A stretch of DNA of 54,328 bases, from contig JAFRJF010000056.1 of the NCBI GenBank assembly GCA_017432405.1, forward strand, positions 1 to 54,328. Direction: 5' to 3'. The stretch is from Clostridia bacterium (GTDB taxonomy: Bacteria; Bacillota_A; Clostridia; Christensenellales; Aristaeellaceae). The position numbers were made by a program, and so were the translations under genes. The notes beneath the pieces were generated by a model. The model did no database searches and was not told the origin of the DNA. It saw only the letters and a program-made list of their open reading frames with translations. Below are positions 16,243-25,655 of the stretch, piece by piece. Position 1 is the first letter of the stretch. The number at the start of each line of letters is the position of its first letter.

Positions 16243-16859
16243 TACGGCCTTATGACCAGCGCGGCGTTCATCTGGGCCTCCACGATGTCGTACATGTTGG
16301 AGACGATGCCCACCTGCAGCTGCTGCTTCAGGCCGTAGAAGTCCAGGCAGGTGCCGCAGGTCATCACCGTGGTCCCCGCCGCCTCCAGGACCTTCAGGTC
16401 CCTGATGGTGTCCGCATCGACGGTGGTCAGCCGGGCTCCGGTGTTGTAGCAGATTACCTTGTCCGGGGTCACGTCCTGACTGGTCAGCGCGAATATGAAG
16501 GCCTTCATCAGCTTCTTCCCCAGCTTTTCGTCGCCGGTGCCCATGGTATCCGCGGACAGCACGACCACCCTGCCGCTGCCGGCGGGCGTTTGGCAGCTCA
16601 AAGCCTCCGCAGGCACGCTGGCCGGCTTGCCTGTCCCTGCCACGACGGTCATGGTGACGGTGAAGGCCTTCTCGCCATCCTGGGCAGAGGTCACCTTGAA
16701 TCCGTTGTGCTCGCCCAGGCGGATCAGGTTCTGCACCGCCGTTTCGTTGTCCACCTTGATGTGCAGCGTGCCGTTCCCGGTGAAGGCCTCGATGGCCTTC
16801 TTCGCGTTGATTACGGGAAGCGGGCAGGCCATGCCCATGCAGTCGATGGTGCGTTCCAT
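16242..16859 (-). CDS. yedF: Sulfurtransferase-like selenium metabolism protein YedF
   Basis: A 205-residue two-domain protein. Residues 1-72 are a TusA/SirA-like fold with the catalytic CPLP motif (DCMGMACPLPVINAKKA), and residues 90-205 are a DsrE-like domain with a second conserved cysteine region, MTCGTCLDFYGL. This architecture is a recognised marker of bacterial selenium use. It probably takes selenium from the desulfurase upstream and passes it on. RBS GAGGAATG is close to the ATG, and it starts 15 bases after the desulfurase stop. Confidence 0.93.
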   Translation of the reverse strand: MERTIDCMGMACPLPVINAKKAIEAFTGNGTLHIKVDNETAVQNLIRLGEHNGFKVTSAQDGEKAFTVTMTVVAGTGKPASVPAEALSCQTPAGSGRVVVLSADTMGTGDEKLGKKLMKAFIFALTSQDVTPDKVICYNTGARLTTVDADTIRDLKVLEAAGTTVMTCGTCLDFYGLKQQLQVGIVSNMYDIVEAQMNAALVIRP

Positions 16860-16873
16860 ATGTCATTCCTCCT

Positions 16874-18013
16874 CTATCTCTGTGCGATTTCCTTCATGGC
16901 CCCGATGGCCGCGTCGATCTCCTTTACGGTGTTGAAGTACCCGAAGCTGAAGCGCACCGCGCCCTGGTCCTGGGTGCCCAGCGCCCTGTGCAGCAGCGGC
17001 GCGCAGTGGGCCCCCGCCCGGGTGGCGATGTCGTAGTCCCGGGCCAGCGCGTCGCACACCAGCGCCGAATCCATATCGCCTATGTTCAGCGAGACGATGG
17101 GGCAGCGGTCCCAGGTGGAAAAATCGCCGTAGATCCTGACCCCCGGGATCGAAGCGACGCCCTCGTAAAACCGCCGGGCCAATCCGATCTCGTGGGCGCG
17201 GATCGCGTCGATGCCGGTGGCGTTGATAAAATCCACCGCCGCCGAAAGACCGGCGATGCCGTGGCCGTTCAGCGTGCCCGCCTCCAGACGGGTCGGGTAT
17301 TCCGGGGGCTGTGTCTCCAGGAACGACTGCACGCCTGTCCCTCCGACCTTGAAGGGGTCTATGTCAATATCTCCGTTGACGCACAGCCCGCCGGTGCCCT
17401 GTGGCCCCATCATGGATTTGTGCCCGGTGAAGCACAGCAACGATATGCCGGAGGCGGCCATGTCGATGGGCACTGCTCCTGCCGTCTGGGAGGCGTCCAC
17501 GATGAACAGCAGGCCGTGGGACCGGGCGATCTTGCCGATCCTGTCGATGTCAAGCAAATTGCCGGTCAGGTTGGAGGCGTGGGTGCAGACGATGGCGCGG
17601 GTGTTGCTTTGAATGCGCTTTTCAAAATCACCGTAATGCACACATCCCCGGCTGTCCGCCGGCACGATGGACAATTCCACGCCCCGTTCCCGGTTCAGCC
17701 GGACCAGCGGGCGCAGCACCGAATTGTGCTCCAGCGCCGTGGTGATGGCGTGGTCGCCCGCCCTTAGCGTGCCGCCGATGGCGATGTTCAGCGCCTCGGT
17801 GGAATTGGCGGTGAAGATCACCTGCTCCGACCTCGGGCAGCCGAACAGCCCCGCCAGCTTCCGGCGGGCCCTGTACAGCAGGCGGCTGGCGTTCAGCGCC
17901 CCTTCGTAGGCCCCCCGGGAGGCGTTGCCCAGCGACGTGAGCGCCTCGGTGACGGCCTCCACGACGCAGGGCGGCTTCATCATCGTGGTGGCAGCGTTGT
18001 CAAGATAGATCAT
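16874..18013 (-). CDS. Class V aminotransferase, cysteine desulfurase/selenocysteine lyase-like
   Basis: A 379-residue PLP enzyme. It opens MIYLDNAATTMMKP, has the histidine-stacking region TALEHNSVLRPL, the aspartate in FIVDASQTAG, and the PLP lysine in CFTGHKSMMGPQG. The active-site loop includes RAGAHCAPLLH, where the cysteine would carry persulfide or perselenide. Inside a selenium cluster next to yedF it most likely releases selenium from selenocysteine or mobilises it from cysteine-bound forms. It overlaps the downstream end of the nucleotidyltransferase gene by four bases (ATGA). Confidence 0.9.
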   Translation of the reverse strand: MIYLDNAATTMMKPPCVVEAVTEALTSLGNASRGAYEGALNASRLLYRARRKLAGLFGCPRSEQVIFTANSTEALNIAIGGTLRAGDHAITTALEHNSVLRPLVRLNRERGVELSIVPADSRGCVHYGDFEKRIQSNTRAIVCTHASNLTGNLLDIDRIGKIARSHGLLFIVDASQTAGAVPIDMAASGISLLCFTGHKSMMGPQGTGGLCVNGDIDIDPFKVGGTGVQSFLETQPPEYPTRLEAGTLNGHGIAGLSAAVDFINATGIDAIRAHEIGLARRFYEGVASIPGVRIYGDFSTWDRCPIVSLNIGDMDSALVCDALARDYDIATRAGAHCAPLLHRALGTQDQGAVRFSFGYFNTVKEIDAAIGAMKEIAQR

Positions 18014-18624
18014 AGCGCTTCCCCTCCCGCGATTTCAGCGTATACTTTCCGGACCCGCGCCATCGCCTCGGGCGTGTCCACGTCCCAAAGCTCCCAGGCT
18101 TGTGCCGCCTGCACAGTGTCGCAGGGGACGCGCTCGCTTCGCAGCACATCCATGCCGCCCCGGTCGCCGTTGTAGGCCAGCAGCGCCTTACGGCAGGCGG
18201 CGGGGAAGATCACCGGGCTGCCGGGGGTATCCCCGTAAGCCAGGCGGACGGCCCGGTCGGGATGGGCCAGGAATTGCGCCGCCAACTTCTGCAGCGATTC
18301 GGGGCGGGCGAGGGGCTGGTCGCCGGGCATGAACAGAAGGCCCGCGGCGTCCGGGGGCAGGGCTTTGATGCCCACATGCATGGTGTCGCTCTTGAGGGGG
18401 CCGTCGTGGCGGACGCAGGCAATGCCCTCCCGGGCCATCAGCGCGGCCACGGCCTCGCTCCGGGTCACCACCAGCGGAACAAGCCCCGCGGCTTCCAGGC
18501 TGTCGACGGCGCGCAGTATGACAGCCCTGCCGCCCAGGTCCTCCAGCAGCTTGTTTTTCCCATACCGCGCCGACAGTCCGGAGGCCATCACGACGCACCC
18601 GATATCCCGTATCATCGTAGACAT
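18010..18624 (-). CDS. MobA/MocA-like molybdopterin nucleotidyltransferase
   Basis: A 204-residue NTP transferase. The N-terminal signature is MASGLSARYGKNKLLEDLGG, the metal-binding motif is FMPGDQPLA, and the conserved GSPVIFP segment follows. This is the MocA/NTP_transf_3 layout, which attaches CMP to molybdopterin in xanthine-dehydrogenase-type enzymes. Its place between hydA and the selenium genes fits final cofactor tailoring for the hydroxylases upstream. The ATG overlaps the hydA stop by one base (TGATG). Whether it uses CTP or GTP cannot be read from the sequence. Confidence 0.85.
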   Translation of the reverse strand: MSTMIRDIGCVVMASGLSARYGKNKLLEDLGGRAVILRAVDSLEAAGLVPLVVTRSEAVAALMAREGIACVRHDGPLKSDTMHVGIKALPPDAAGLLFMPGDQPLARPESLQKLAAQFLAHPDRAVRLAYGDTPGSPVIFPAACRKALLAYNGDRGGMDVLRSERVPCDTVQAAQAWELWDVDTPEAMARVRKVYAEIAGGEAL

Positions 18625-20015
18625 CACCCCTGTGCCAGACTGCTCTTTCCCCGGCGCAGGTACTGGCCGTCGCCCCGCTGGCCGGTGAACGCGCCGTTTT
18701 GTACGATCGTTTTGCCCCGCAGCAGCACGCGCTCGATGGCTCCGGTGATCTCCATGCCCTCGTAGCAGGTGTAATCGGCGTTGCCGTGCATGCGCTGCGC
18801 GGTCAGCGTCCATTTCCTCTCCGGGTCCAGGATCACCAGGTCGGCGTCCGCGCCGGGCTCGATCGCGCCCTTTCTGGGATACAGGCCCGCCACCCGGGCG
18901 GGGTTCGCGCAGGCGGTTTTGACCAGCTGGGGCAGGGCGATCCGGTGCCTGGCGACGCCCTCGGAATACAGCAGGATCAGCCGCTCCTCCACGCCCGGCG
19001 CGCCGCTGGGGCACTTCGTGAAATCTTCGGCTCCCTGCTGCTTCTGGCGGGCAAAGGTGAAGGGACAGTGGTCGGTGGCGACGGTATCCAGCTCGCCCTT
19101 CGCCAGGGCCTCCCACAGCGCCGCCCGGTCTTCGGCCCGGCGCAGCGGCGGGGCCATGATGGCCTTCAGGCCCTCGGCGGGGTCGTCGTACAGCGCCTCG
19201 TCCAGCAGCAGGTACTGGGGGCAGGTCTCGGCCCCGGTGCATTTTTGCCCGGCGGCGCGGGCCCTGCGTATCGCCTCCAGCCCCAGGCGGGTGGACAGGT
19301 GCACCACGTACACCGGCGCGTCCCCCGCGGCATGGGCCAGGCAGAGCAGCCGGTTGACCGCCTCGGCCTCGGCCTCCGGGGGCCGGCTGACGGGGTGCCA
19401 GCGGGCCTGGGTCCTGCCCTCGGCGACAAAGCGCTCCCGCAGGGCCGTCACGATGCCGTGGTTTTCACAGTGGGCCGCGATCAGTATGCCTTCCTGCCGC
19501 GAGCGCGCCAGTATCCGCATCAGGTCCAAGTCGTCCAGCCTGTGGTCATAGGTCATGTAGACCTTGAAGCTGGTGATGCCCTCCCGGTCGGCAATTTCGG
19601 CCATGTCTTCCAGGACGTTGTCGTTGACGTGCTGCAATACCCCGTGGAAGCCGTAATCCACCGCGGCGCTGCCGTCCGCGAGGCGGTGGTATTGACGAAC
19701 CTGGTGCCAGGGGCTGCAGCCCTCGGGGCCAAAGGCCATGTGGTCCACGATGGTGGTGGTGCCGCCGCAGGCCGCCGCCACCGTTCCGGTGTAGAAGTCG
19801 TCGATCACCCGCGCAATGCCCACGTCCAGATCCATGTGGGTGTGGATGTCCACCGCTCCGGGCAGGACGAGCCTGCCTGTCGCGTCGATGACTTCGGCGT
19901 CGGGGGCTGCGATATGTCTGGACAGCTCCAGTATGCGGCCATCTTCGATGAGGACGTCGCCATGGATCAGGCCATCTTCCCTAACGATGGTGCCACCTGT
20001 AATCCGTGTCCTCAT
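18624..20015 (-). CDS. hydA: Dihydropyrimidinase / hydantoinase-type cyclic amidohydrolase
   Basis: A 463-residue metal-dependent amidohydrolase. HTHMD supplies the first zinc ligands, SFKVYMTYDHRL holds the carbamylated lysine, and AAHCENH, YVVHLSTRLG and VATDHCPF give the remaining ligands. It opens a cyclic amide such as a dihydropyrimidine or hydantoin. In purine-degradation clusters of gut anaerobes the corresponding gene (hyuA/ygeZ) is thought to open a purine-derived ring. Start chosen at the ATG with GAGGTG upstream; the longer reading frame only extends into repeat A (20093-20175). Confidence 0.92.
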   Translation of the reverse strand: MRTRITGGTIVREDGLIHGDVLIEDGRILELSRHIAAPDAEVIDATGRLVLPGAVDIHTHMDLDVGIARVIDDFYTGTVAAACGGTTTIVDHMAFGPEGCSPWHQVRQYHRLADGSAAVDYGFHGVLQHVNDNVLEDMAEIADREGITSFKVYMTYDHRLDDLDLMRILARSRQEGILIAAHCENHGIVTALRERFVAEGRTQARWHPVSRPPEAEAEAVNRLLCLAHAAGDAPVYVVHLSTRLGLEAIRRARAAGQKCTGAETCPQYLLLDEALYDDPAEGLKAIMAPPLRRAEDRAALWEALAKGELDTVATDHCPFTFARQKQQGAEDFTKCPSGAPGVEERLILLYSEGVARHRIALPQLVKTACANPARVAGLYPRKGAIEPGADADLVILDPERKWTLTAQRMHGNADYTCYEGMEITGAIERVLLRGKTIVQNGAFTGQRGDGQYLRRGKSSLAQG

Positions 20016-20092
20016 TGCCAGCACACCTCTCTTCGAATGTCGTTTGGGCGGGCGGCGCAACGCCGCCCCTGCATCCTGTGCGCGAAACACAC

Positions 20093-20175
20093 GTAGCGGC
20101 GGCCCTAAAGGACTAACCTCGTGTCGCAATCTGCCGCCACAGCCGAACACATGGCGACCGATAGTCGCCGCTACA
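20093..20175. repeat. 83-bp palindromic repeat, copy A, downstream of Se-xdh
   Basis: It starts gtagcggcggccctaaagga and ends gatagtcgccgctaca, so its ends are inverted copies. It matches copy B (22823-22910) over nearly its whole length and in the same orientation; the two copies flank the 2.6-kb Se-xdh gene. A separate ggcggcgcaacgccgcc hairpin lies just outside it at about 20050-20068. Confidence 0.9.
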
Positions 20176-20183
20176 CAGTCCCG

Positions 20184-22766
20184 CTACGGCGTTTTCCTGT
20201 ACCAGGTGTTCTCCAGCGGCAGCTTCGTGCGGAACACGCCGTCCAGCGCGTAGTAGGCCCCCTGTATGGCGGGGGCGGTGGGGATCGCGGCGATCTCGCC
20301 GATGCCCTTCGCGCCCCAGGCCACGGGCAAGAGGGACTCCTTCTCCACGTAAATGGCGTGGATGTCGGGGATCTGGGTCGCGCGCAGCAGCCCCAGCGTG
20401 CCCAGCTTCGCCGTGGGCACGCCGTCTCTCAGGGGAAAGTCCTCCGTCAGGGCATAGCCCATGCTCATCAGCACGCCGCCCTCGATCTGTCCCTGTATGG
20501 CGACGGGGTTGACCACCCTGCCGGAATCGTGGGCCGCCCAGACCGACTTCACCTGGCCCTCGTCGTCCAGGATTACCACGTGGGTGGCGTAGCCGTAGGC
20601 GATGTGGCTCTTGGGATTGGGCACGTCGGCCCCCAGCCTGTCGGTGGGCTCAAAGTATTCGTAGAAGAAGGATTGGCCGTTCAGGGCGTCGAGGTCGCCA
20701 CCCGCCCCGTCCAGCGCCGCCTTGAGCTGCATGGCCGCCATGCGCACCGCCTCGCCGGAGAGCAGCGTCTGCCGGGAGCCGGAGGTGGTGCCGGAATCCG
20801 GGGCGTCCTCGGTGCTGCCGGAGCCGTTGCGGATCTTCGAGAGGGGCAGGCCCGTGGCCTGGGCGACGTCCTGGCAGAACACCGTCCGGCAGCCCTGGCC
20901 AATGTCCGAGGCGGCGCAGTAGATGACGCAGCAGCCGTCCTCGATCCTCAGCCTCGCCCGGCCCTTGTCCGGCAGGCCCACGCCCACGCCGGCGTTTTTC
21001 ATGGCGCAGGCGATGCCCGCGTGGCCCCGGTTGGCCTCGTACACGTCCTTCACGGCCAGCAGCGTCTCCTTCAGCGCCGTGGAGCAGTCGGCGATCTGGC
21101 CGTTGGGCAGTGCCTTGCCCGGCTCGATGGCGTTGCGGTAGCGGATCTCCCAGGGGGAGATACCCACCTTCTCCGCCAGCAGGTTGATCATGGACTCCAG
21201 CGCGAACTCGCTCTGGCTGACGCCGAAGCCCCGGAAGGCCCCGGCGGGGGGATTGTTGGTGTAGTAGCCGTAGCCCCGGATGTCGGTGTTCTGGTAGCAG
21301 TAGGGCCCCACGGAGTGGGTGCAGGCCCGCTCCAGCACCGGCCCGCACAGCGAGGCGTAGGCCCCGGTGTCGAAATAGATGTCGCAGTCCAGCGCCGTGA
21401 AGATGCCGTTTTCATCGCAGCCCAGGGTGAAGGTGCCCTCCATGGCGTGACGCTTCGGGTGGAAGCGCATGGATTCCTGCCGACTGAACCGCGCCTTGAC
21501 CGGGCGCTGGAGCTTCCAGGCCGCCAGGGCGCAGATGTGCTGAACGGAGACGTCCTCCTTGCCGCCGAAGCCGCCGCCCACCAGCATATTCTCCACCACC
21601 ACCCGCTCCGGCTCCCAGCCAAACATGAGGGCGACCTCCCTGCGGGTGTCGTAGACGCCCTGGTCGCTGCTGAGGATCTTGACGCCGTTTTTGTAGGGAA
21701 ACGCCACCGCGCACTCCGGCTCCAGGAAGGCGTGCTCGGTGAAGGGGGTGCTGAAGGACCTCGTGACCGTGTGGGCCGAGGTCGCCAGCGCCGCTTTGGC
21801 GTCGCCCCGGGTGACGTGCCGGCTCTGGCACAGGTTGCCGCCGCTGTGCACCATCGGCGCGTCCGGGGCCATGGCCTCGGAAATGGAGGTGACGGGGGTC
21901 AGCGCCTCGTATTCAATTCTGACCTTTTCCTTGGCGGCCTTCAGGATTGCCTCGCTCTCGGCCACCACCAGGCAGATGGCGTCGCCCACACAGCGGGTCA
22001 CGCCGCCCACCGGGATCATCACGTCCCAGTCCTGTTGCAGGTGGCCCACCTTGTTGTGGGGCACGTCCTCGGCGGTCAGCACGCCCAACACGCCTTCCAT
22101 GGCCAGGGCTTCGCTCGCGTCAATGGACAGCACCCGTGCCCGGGCATATTCCGAGCGCACCGCAGACAGGTGGGCCATGCCCTCCATCTCCACGTCGTCC
22201 GGGTACGCGCCGGTGCCCAGCACCTTGTTCCGCACGTCCACCCGGAAGGCCCGCTTGCCGACCCCGTACTCGTCGCCCCTTTCGGCATCCGGATCGATCC
22301 GGACCTCGCCCCGCAGGATGGCCCCGGCCAGCCTGATGCCGTCGATGACCTTGCGGTAGCCGGTGCAGCGGCAAAGGTTGCCCTTGATCGCCGCGCGGAT
22401 CTGCTCCTCCGAGGGGTCGGGGTTCTGGTCCAGCAGGGCCTTGCCCGCCATGACCATGCCGGGGGTACAGAAGCCGCACTGCACCGACCCGCTGACCCCG
22501 AAGGCGTAGACGAAGGCCTCCTTCTCGAAATCGGAAAGGCCTTCCACCGTCAGGACGTGCTTGCCCGCGACCCGCTTCGTGCTCAGCACGCAGGACCGGA
22601 CCGCCCTGTCCTCCACGATGACGGTGCAGGTGCCACAGGCCCCCTCGCTGCAGCCGTCCTTGACGGAGTGCAGGTGCAAATCGTCCCGCAGGTAGCGCAG
22701 CAGCGGCTTGTCCTCATCGGTTTCCCGGAGGACGCCGTTGACGGTGAAGTAATAGTTTCTGCGCAT
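20184..22766 (-). CDS. xdh: Selenium-dependent xanthine dehydrogenase, single-chain
   Basis: An 860-residue molybdenum hydroxylase with two [2Fe-2S] domains fused directly to the molybdopterin domain and no FAD domain. First cluster: C39, C44, C47, C59 (CSEGACGTC). Second: C97, C100, C132, C134 (CGFCTPG, CRCTGY). The Mo domain has [11 protein letters not shown] and [15 protein letters not shown]. Length and layout match the family of selenium-dependent xanthine dehydrogenases that carry labile selenium on the Mo cofactor rather than selenocysteine. It probably oxidises or interconverts purines such as xanthine and urate. Start chosen at the ATG with AAAAGGAG upstream. Lacking FAD, it must pass electrons to another protein. 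Direct repeats flank the gene. Confidence 0.92.
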   Translation of the reverse strand: MRRNYYFTVNGVLRETDEDKPLLRYLRDDLHLHSVKDGCSEGACGTCTVIVEDRAVRSCVLSTKRVAGKHVLTVEGLSDFEKEAFVYAFGVSGSVQCGFCTPGMVMAGKALLDQNPDPSEEQIRAAIKGNLCRCTGYRKVIDGIRLAGAILRGEVRIDPDAERGDEYGVGKRAFRVDVRNKVLGTGAYPDDVEMEGMAHLSAVRSEYARARVLSIDASEALAMEGVLGVLTAEDVPHNKVGHLQQDWDVMIPVGGVTRCVGDAICLVVAESEAILKAAKEKVRIEYEALTPVTSISEAMAPDAPMVHSGGNLCQSRHVTRGDAKAALATSAHTVTRSFSTPFTEHAFLEPECAVAFPYKNGVKILSSDQGVYDTRREVALMFGWEPERVVVENMLVGGGFGGKEDVSVQHICALAAWKLQRPVKARFSRQESMRFHPKRHAMEGTFTLGCDENGIFTALDCDIYFDTGAYASLCGPVLERACTHSVGPYCYQNTDIRGYGYYTNNPPAGAFRGFGVSQSEFALESMINLLAEKVGISPWEIRYRNAIEPGKALPNGQIADCSTALKETLLAVKDVYEANRGHAGIACAMKNAGVGVGLPDKGRARLRIEDGCCVIYCAASDIGQGCRTVFCQDVAQATGLPLSKIRNGSGSTEDAPDSGTTSGSRQTLLSGEAVRMAAMQLKAALDGAGGDLDALNGQSFFYEYFEPTDRLGADVPNPKSHIAYGYATHVVILDDEGQVKSVWAAHDSGRVVNPVAIQGQIEGGVLMSMGYALTEDFPLRDGVPTAKLGTLGLLRATQIPDIHAIYVEKESLLPVAWGAKGIGEIAAIPTAPAIQGAYYALDGVFRTKLPLENTWYRKTP

Positions 22767-22822
22767 GGAATCTCCTTTTAGACCAATGTCATCAATAACA
22801 AAGGAGGACGGTATCCCACACC

Positions 22823-22910
22823 GTAGCGGCGGCCCTAAAGGACTAACTTTGTGTCGCAATCTGCCGCCACAGGCGCTGAACGCGTGTGGCGACTGATAGT
22901 CGCCGCTACA
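22823..22910. repeat. 88-bp palindromic repeat, copy B, upstream of Se-xdh
   Basis: Same family and orientation as copy A: the first 50 bases differ at two positions, and there is a 5-base length difference near the middle. It is followed by degenerate 10-mers (ggccgctaca, gggcgctaca, gggcg) at 22911-22935. Confidence 0.9.
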
Positions 22911-22943
22911 GGCCGCTACAGGGCGCTACAGGGCGTTGCCCCG

Positions 22944-24143
22944 TCAGGCCTGGAAGAATCTCGGCGTATGCGCCTCCGCCAGCGCGGCCAGCGTCGCCTG
23001 GGGGTCCTTCACCTTGGCCAGGAAGATCATGGCGGCGATGATGTAGGGCTTGAAGCCGGCCTGCCGGTACAGCGGGGTGCGGTAGCGGTCGAACACCGAC
23101 GCCGCTACCTCGCCTTCTTCACAGCTGACGCCGCTGATGTCGGCAGGCAGGCAGTGCAGGTACAGGGCCTTGCCGTTCTTCGTGGTCGCCATCAATTCCT
23201 CGGTGCAGCACCAGTCCTTGTGCTCCGCGTTCTGCTTCAAGAGCTCCTTTTCCAGGGCCTTGATGCCGGCGTCGTCGCCCCGGGCGTACAGGTCCGTGCG
23301 CCTTTCCATGGCGGCATAGGGGGCCCAGCTCTTCGGGTACACGATATCGGCGTCTTTGAAGGCTTCGGCCATCGAGTGGGTCTTCGAGAAGCTGCCGCCG
23401 CTTTTCGCGGCGTTGGCCCGGGCCACGTCCTCGACCCCGGACATGACCTCATAGCCCTCGGGATGGGCCAGCACCACGTCCATGCCGAAGCGGGTCATCA
23501 GGCCGATGACGCCCTGGGGCACCGACAGGGGCTTGCCGTAGCTGGGGGAGTAGGCCCAGGTCATGGCCACCTTCTTGCCCCTCAGGTTCTCGACGCCGCC
23601 GAATTCGTGGATCAGGTGCAGCGTGTCGGCCATGCACTGGGTGGGGTGGTCGATGTCGCACTGGAGGTTGACCAGCGTGGGCCTCTGAGCCAGCACGCCC
23701 TGCCTGTGGCCGTCGGCCACCGCGTCCGCTACGGCGCGCATGTATTGATTGCCCTTGCCGATGTACATGTCGTCCCGTATGCCGATCACGTCCGACATGA
23801 ACGAGATCATGTTGGCCGTTTCCCGCACGGTCTCGCCGTGGGCGATCTGGCTCTTGCCCTCGTCCAGGTCCTGCACTTGAAGGCCCAGCAGGTTGCAGGC
23901 CGAGGCGAAGGAGAAGCGGGTGCGGGTGGAATTGTCCCGGAACAGCGATATGCCGAGGCCGGAATCGAAGATTTTAGTGGAAATGTTGCCTTGGCGCAAG
24001 TGGCGCAGGGCGTCGGCCACGGTGAACACCGCCGCCAGCTCGTCGTCGCTCTTTTCCCAGGTCAGGAAGAAGTCGCCCCCGTACATGCCCTTGAAATCCA
24101 GGTCATTCAGCCGGTCAATATAGGCTTGCAGTTTATTGTCCAT
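22944..24143 (-). CDS. ygeW: Knotted carbamoyltransferase YgeW
   Basis: A 399-residue member of the aspartate/ornithine transcarbamylase superfamily. The carbamoyl-phosphate motif is SLFRDNSTRTRFSF, the second-domain motif YLHCLPADISG is present, and LVNLQCDIDHPTQCMAD replaces the usual HPxQ loop. The knotted YgeW subgroup has an unknown carbamoyl acceptor. In purine clusters it is expected to transfer or release the carbamoyl group left from the broken purine ring, yielding carbamoyl phosphate. It is part of the minus-strand purine operon, 16 bases downstream of ygeY. No carbamate kinase is in the window. Confidence 0.95.
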   Translation of the reverse strand: MDNKLQAYIDRLNDLDFKGMYGGDFFLTWEKSDDELAAVFTVADALRHLRQGNISTKIFDSGLGISLFRDNSTRTRFSFASACNLLGLQVQDLDEGKSQIAHGETVRETANMISFMSDVIGIRDDMYIGKGNQYMRAVADAVADGHRQGVLAQRPTLVNLQCDIDHPTQCMADTLHLIHEFGGVENLRGKKVAMTWAYSPSYGKPLSVPQGVIGLMTRFGMDVVLAHPEGYEVMSGVEDVARANAAKSGGSFSKTHSMAEAFKDADIVYPKSWAPYAAMERRTDLYARGDDAGIKALEKELLKQNAEHKDWCCTEELMATTKNGKALYLHCLPADISGVSCEEGEVAASVFDRYRTPLYRQAGFKPYIIAAMIFLAKVKDPQATLAALAEAHTPRFFQA

Positions 24144-24159
24144 GCTTTGCGTCCCCCTG

Positions 24160-25539
24160 TCACTGTATGTTGTTGTCTGTCGAGCCGGCGCGGAACTGGG
24201 TGGCGTCGCCGGTGGGCGTCTCGGTGGGGTAGAGGTGGATCGCCGCGGCGTACAGCGCCGCGCAGGTCACCAGGTCCTGCTTCCAGGTGATCTCGTTGGG
24301 AGCGTGGGCCTGGCTCTCCGCGCCGGGGCCGAAGCCCACGCAGGGGATGCCGTAGCGGCCCTGTATCGCCACCCCGTTGGTGGAGAAGGTCCATTTGTCC
24401 GTCAGGGGCCGTCCCGCACGGGTGCCCACCGAACTGGGCGCGCCGATGCGTTTATCGCCGAACAGGGTCACATGGGCGTCCACCAGCGCCTTCACGTGGG
24501 CGGTGTTCTCCCGGTTGATCCAGGTGGGGAAATACGCTTCAGTTGCGTAGACCTCCCCGGTCCAGGAGGGCCTCTCGTACATGTACATGGAGACCTTCAC
24601 GTCCTCGCCGTACTTTTTGACGGCGGGCAGGCTGCGAATCTCGTCCAGGCAGCTCTCCCAGGTCTCGCCGGCGGTCATGCGGCGGTCGACGGAGATCGAA
24701 CAGGAATCCGCCACCGCACACCGGCTGGGGGAGGTGAAGTAGACCTGGGAAACGGTGCAGGTGCCCCGGCCCAGGAACCGGGCGTCCTCGAAGTGGTCCG
24801 GGTTGTACTTCGGATCGAGCATCCTGACGAGGCCCCGTATGGCGGTGCTGTCGTCCGCGCCGTTGTTGTTGAGGGCGCGGATGTCCTGGAGGATGTCGGC
24901 CATCTTGTAGATGGCGTTGTCGCCTCGCTCAGGGGCGCTGCCATGGCAGGACACGCCCCGCACGTCCACGCGGATCTCCATGCGCCCCCGCTGGCCCCGG
25001 TAGATGCCGCCGTCGGTGGGCTCGGTGGAGATGACGAATTCGGGACGGATGCCGTCCTTGTTCACGATGTACTGCCAGCACATGCCGTCGCAGTCCTCCT
25101 CCTGGACGGAGCCCACCACCATGATTTTATAGCCCTCGGGGATCAGCTCCAGGTCCTTCATGATCCTGACGCCGTAGACCGCGCTGGCCAGGCCGCCCTC
25201 TTGGTCGGAGGCCCCGCGGCCGTAGATGATCTCGTCGGTCTCGTAGCCCTCGTAGGGGTCCGCCGTCCAGTTCTCCCGGTTGCCGATGCCCACGGTGTCC
25301 ACGTGGGAATCGATGGCGATGATCCTGTCACCCTCGCCCATCCAGCCGATGACGTTGCCCAGGCCGTCCACCTCCACCTTGTCGTAGCCCAGCTTCTCCA
25401 TCTCGGCTTTGATGCAGGCGATCACTTCTCTTTCCTCACAGCTCTCGCTGGGGAGGGATATCATCGCCCGCAGGAAGCGGACCATGTCTGATTTATAGCC
25501 TTCTGCCGCTGCCTTGATCGCGGAACAGTCCAGTGCCAT
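24160..25539 (-). CDS. ygeY: YgeY family selenium metabolism-linked hydrolase (M20 fold)
   Basis: A 459-residue M20-type metallohydrolase. IDSHVDTVG gives the first metal ligand and catalytic aspartate, [13 protein letters not shown] the bridging aspartate, and [10 protein letters not shown] the general base and glutamate ligands. [15 protein letters not shown] and the terminal [15 protein letters not shown] complete the family pattern. It is thought to hydrolyse an amide in the purine breakdown pathway, between ring opening and the YgeX lyase; the exact substrate is not settled. It begins about 115 bases after ygeX, a gap that holds a short piece of the GTAGCGGCGGCC repeat. Confidence 0.94.
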   Translation of the reverse strand: MALDCSAIKAAAEGYKSDMVRFLRAMISLPSESCEEREVIACIKAEMEKLGYDKVEVDGLGNVIGWMGEGDRIIAIDSHVDTVGIGNRENWTADPYEGYETDEIIYGRGASDQEGGLASAVYGVRIMKDLELIPEGYKIMVVGSVQEEDCDGMCWQYIVNKDGIRPEFVISTEPTDGGIYRGQRGRMEIRVDVRGVSCHGSAPERGDNAIYKMADILQDIRALNNNGADDSTAIRGLVRMLDPKYNPDHFEDARFLGRGTCTVSQVYFTSPSRCAVADSCSISVDRRMTAGETWESCLDEIRSLPAVKKYGEDVKVSMYMYERPSWTGEVYATEAYFPTWINRENTAHVKALVDAHVTLFGDKRIGAPSSVGTRAGRPLTDKWTFSTNGVAIQGRYGIPCVGFGPGAESQAHAPNEITWKQDLVTCAALYAAAIHLYPTETPTGDATQFRAGSTDNNIQ

Positions 25540-25627
25540 AGGCGTTTGCTCCTTTCAGTGATTATGATACGTACAGATCTGTGGCGGCATGGACGCCGCG
25601 ACGTCGATGCGCGTGGCGGTTTCTTTT

Positions 25628-25651
25628 GTAGCGGCGGCCCCTGGGCCGCCA
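25628..25651. repeat. Partial copy of the GTAGCGGCGGCCC repeat
   Basis: gtagcggcggcccctgggccgcca shares its first 13 bases with repeats A and B and continues as a GGCGGCCC/GGGCCGCC palindrome. It lies just downstream of the ygeX stop. Confidence 0.7.
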
Positions 25652-25655
25652 TAGC

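Noticed and set aside
14978..22766. In-frame UGA selenocysteine codons in selD or the Se-dependent xdh
   Set aside because: Both frames are uninterrupted. SelD has cysteine at the catalytic position, and the xdh family carries selenium as a labile cofactor ligand, not as selenocysteine.
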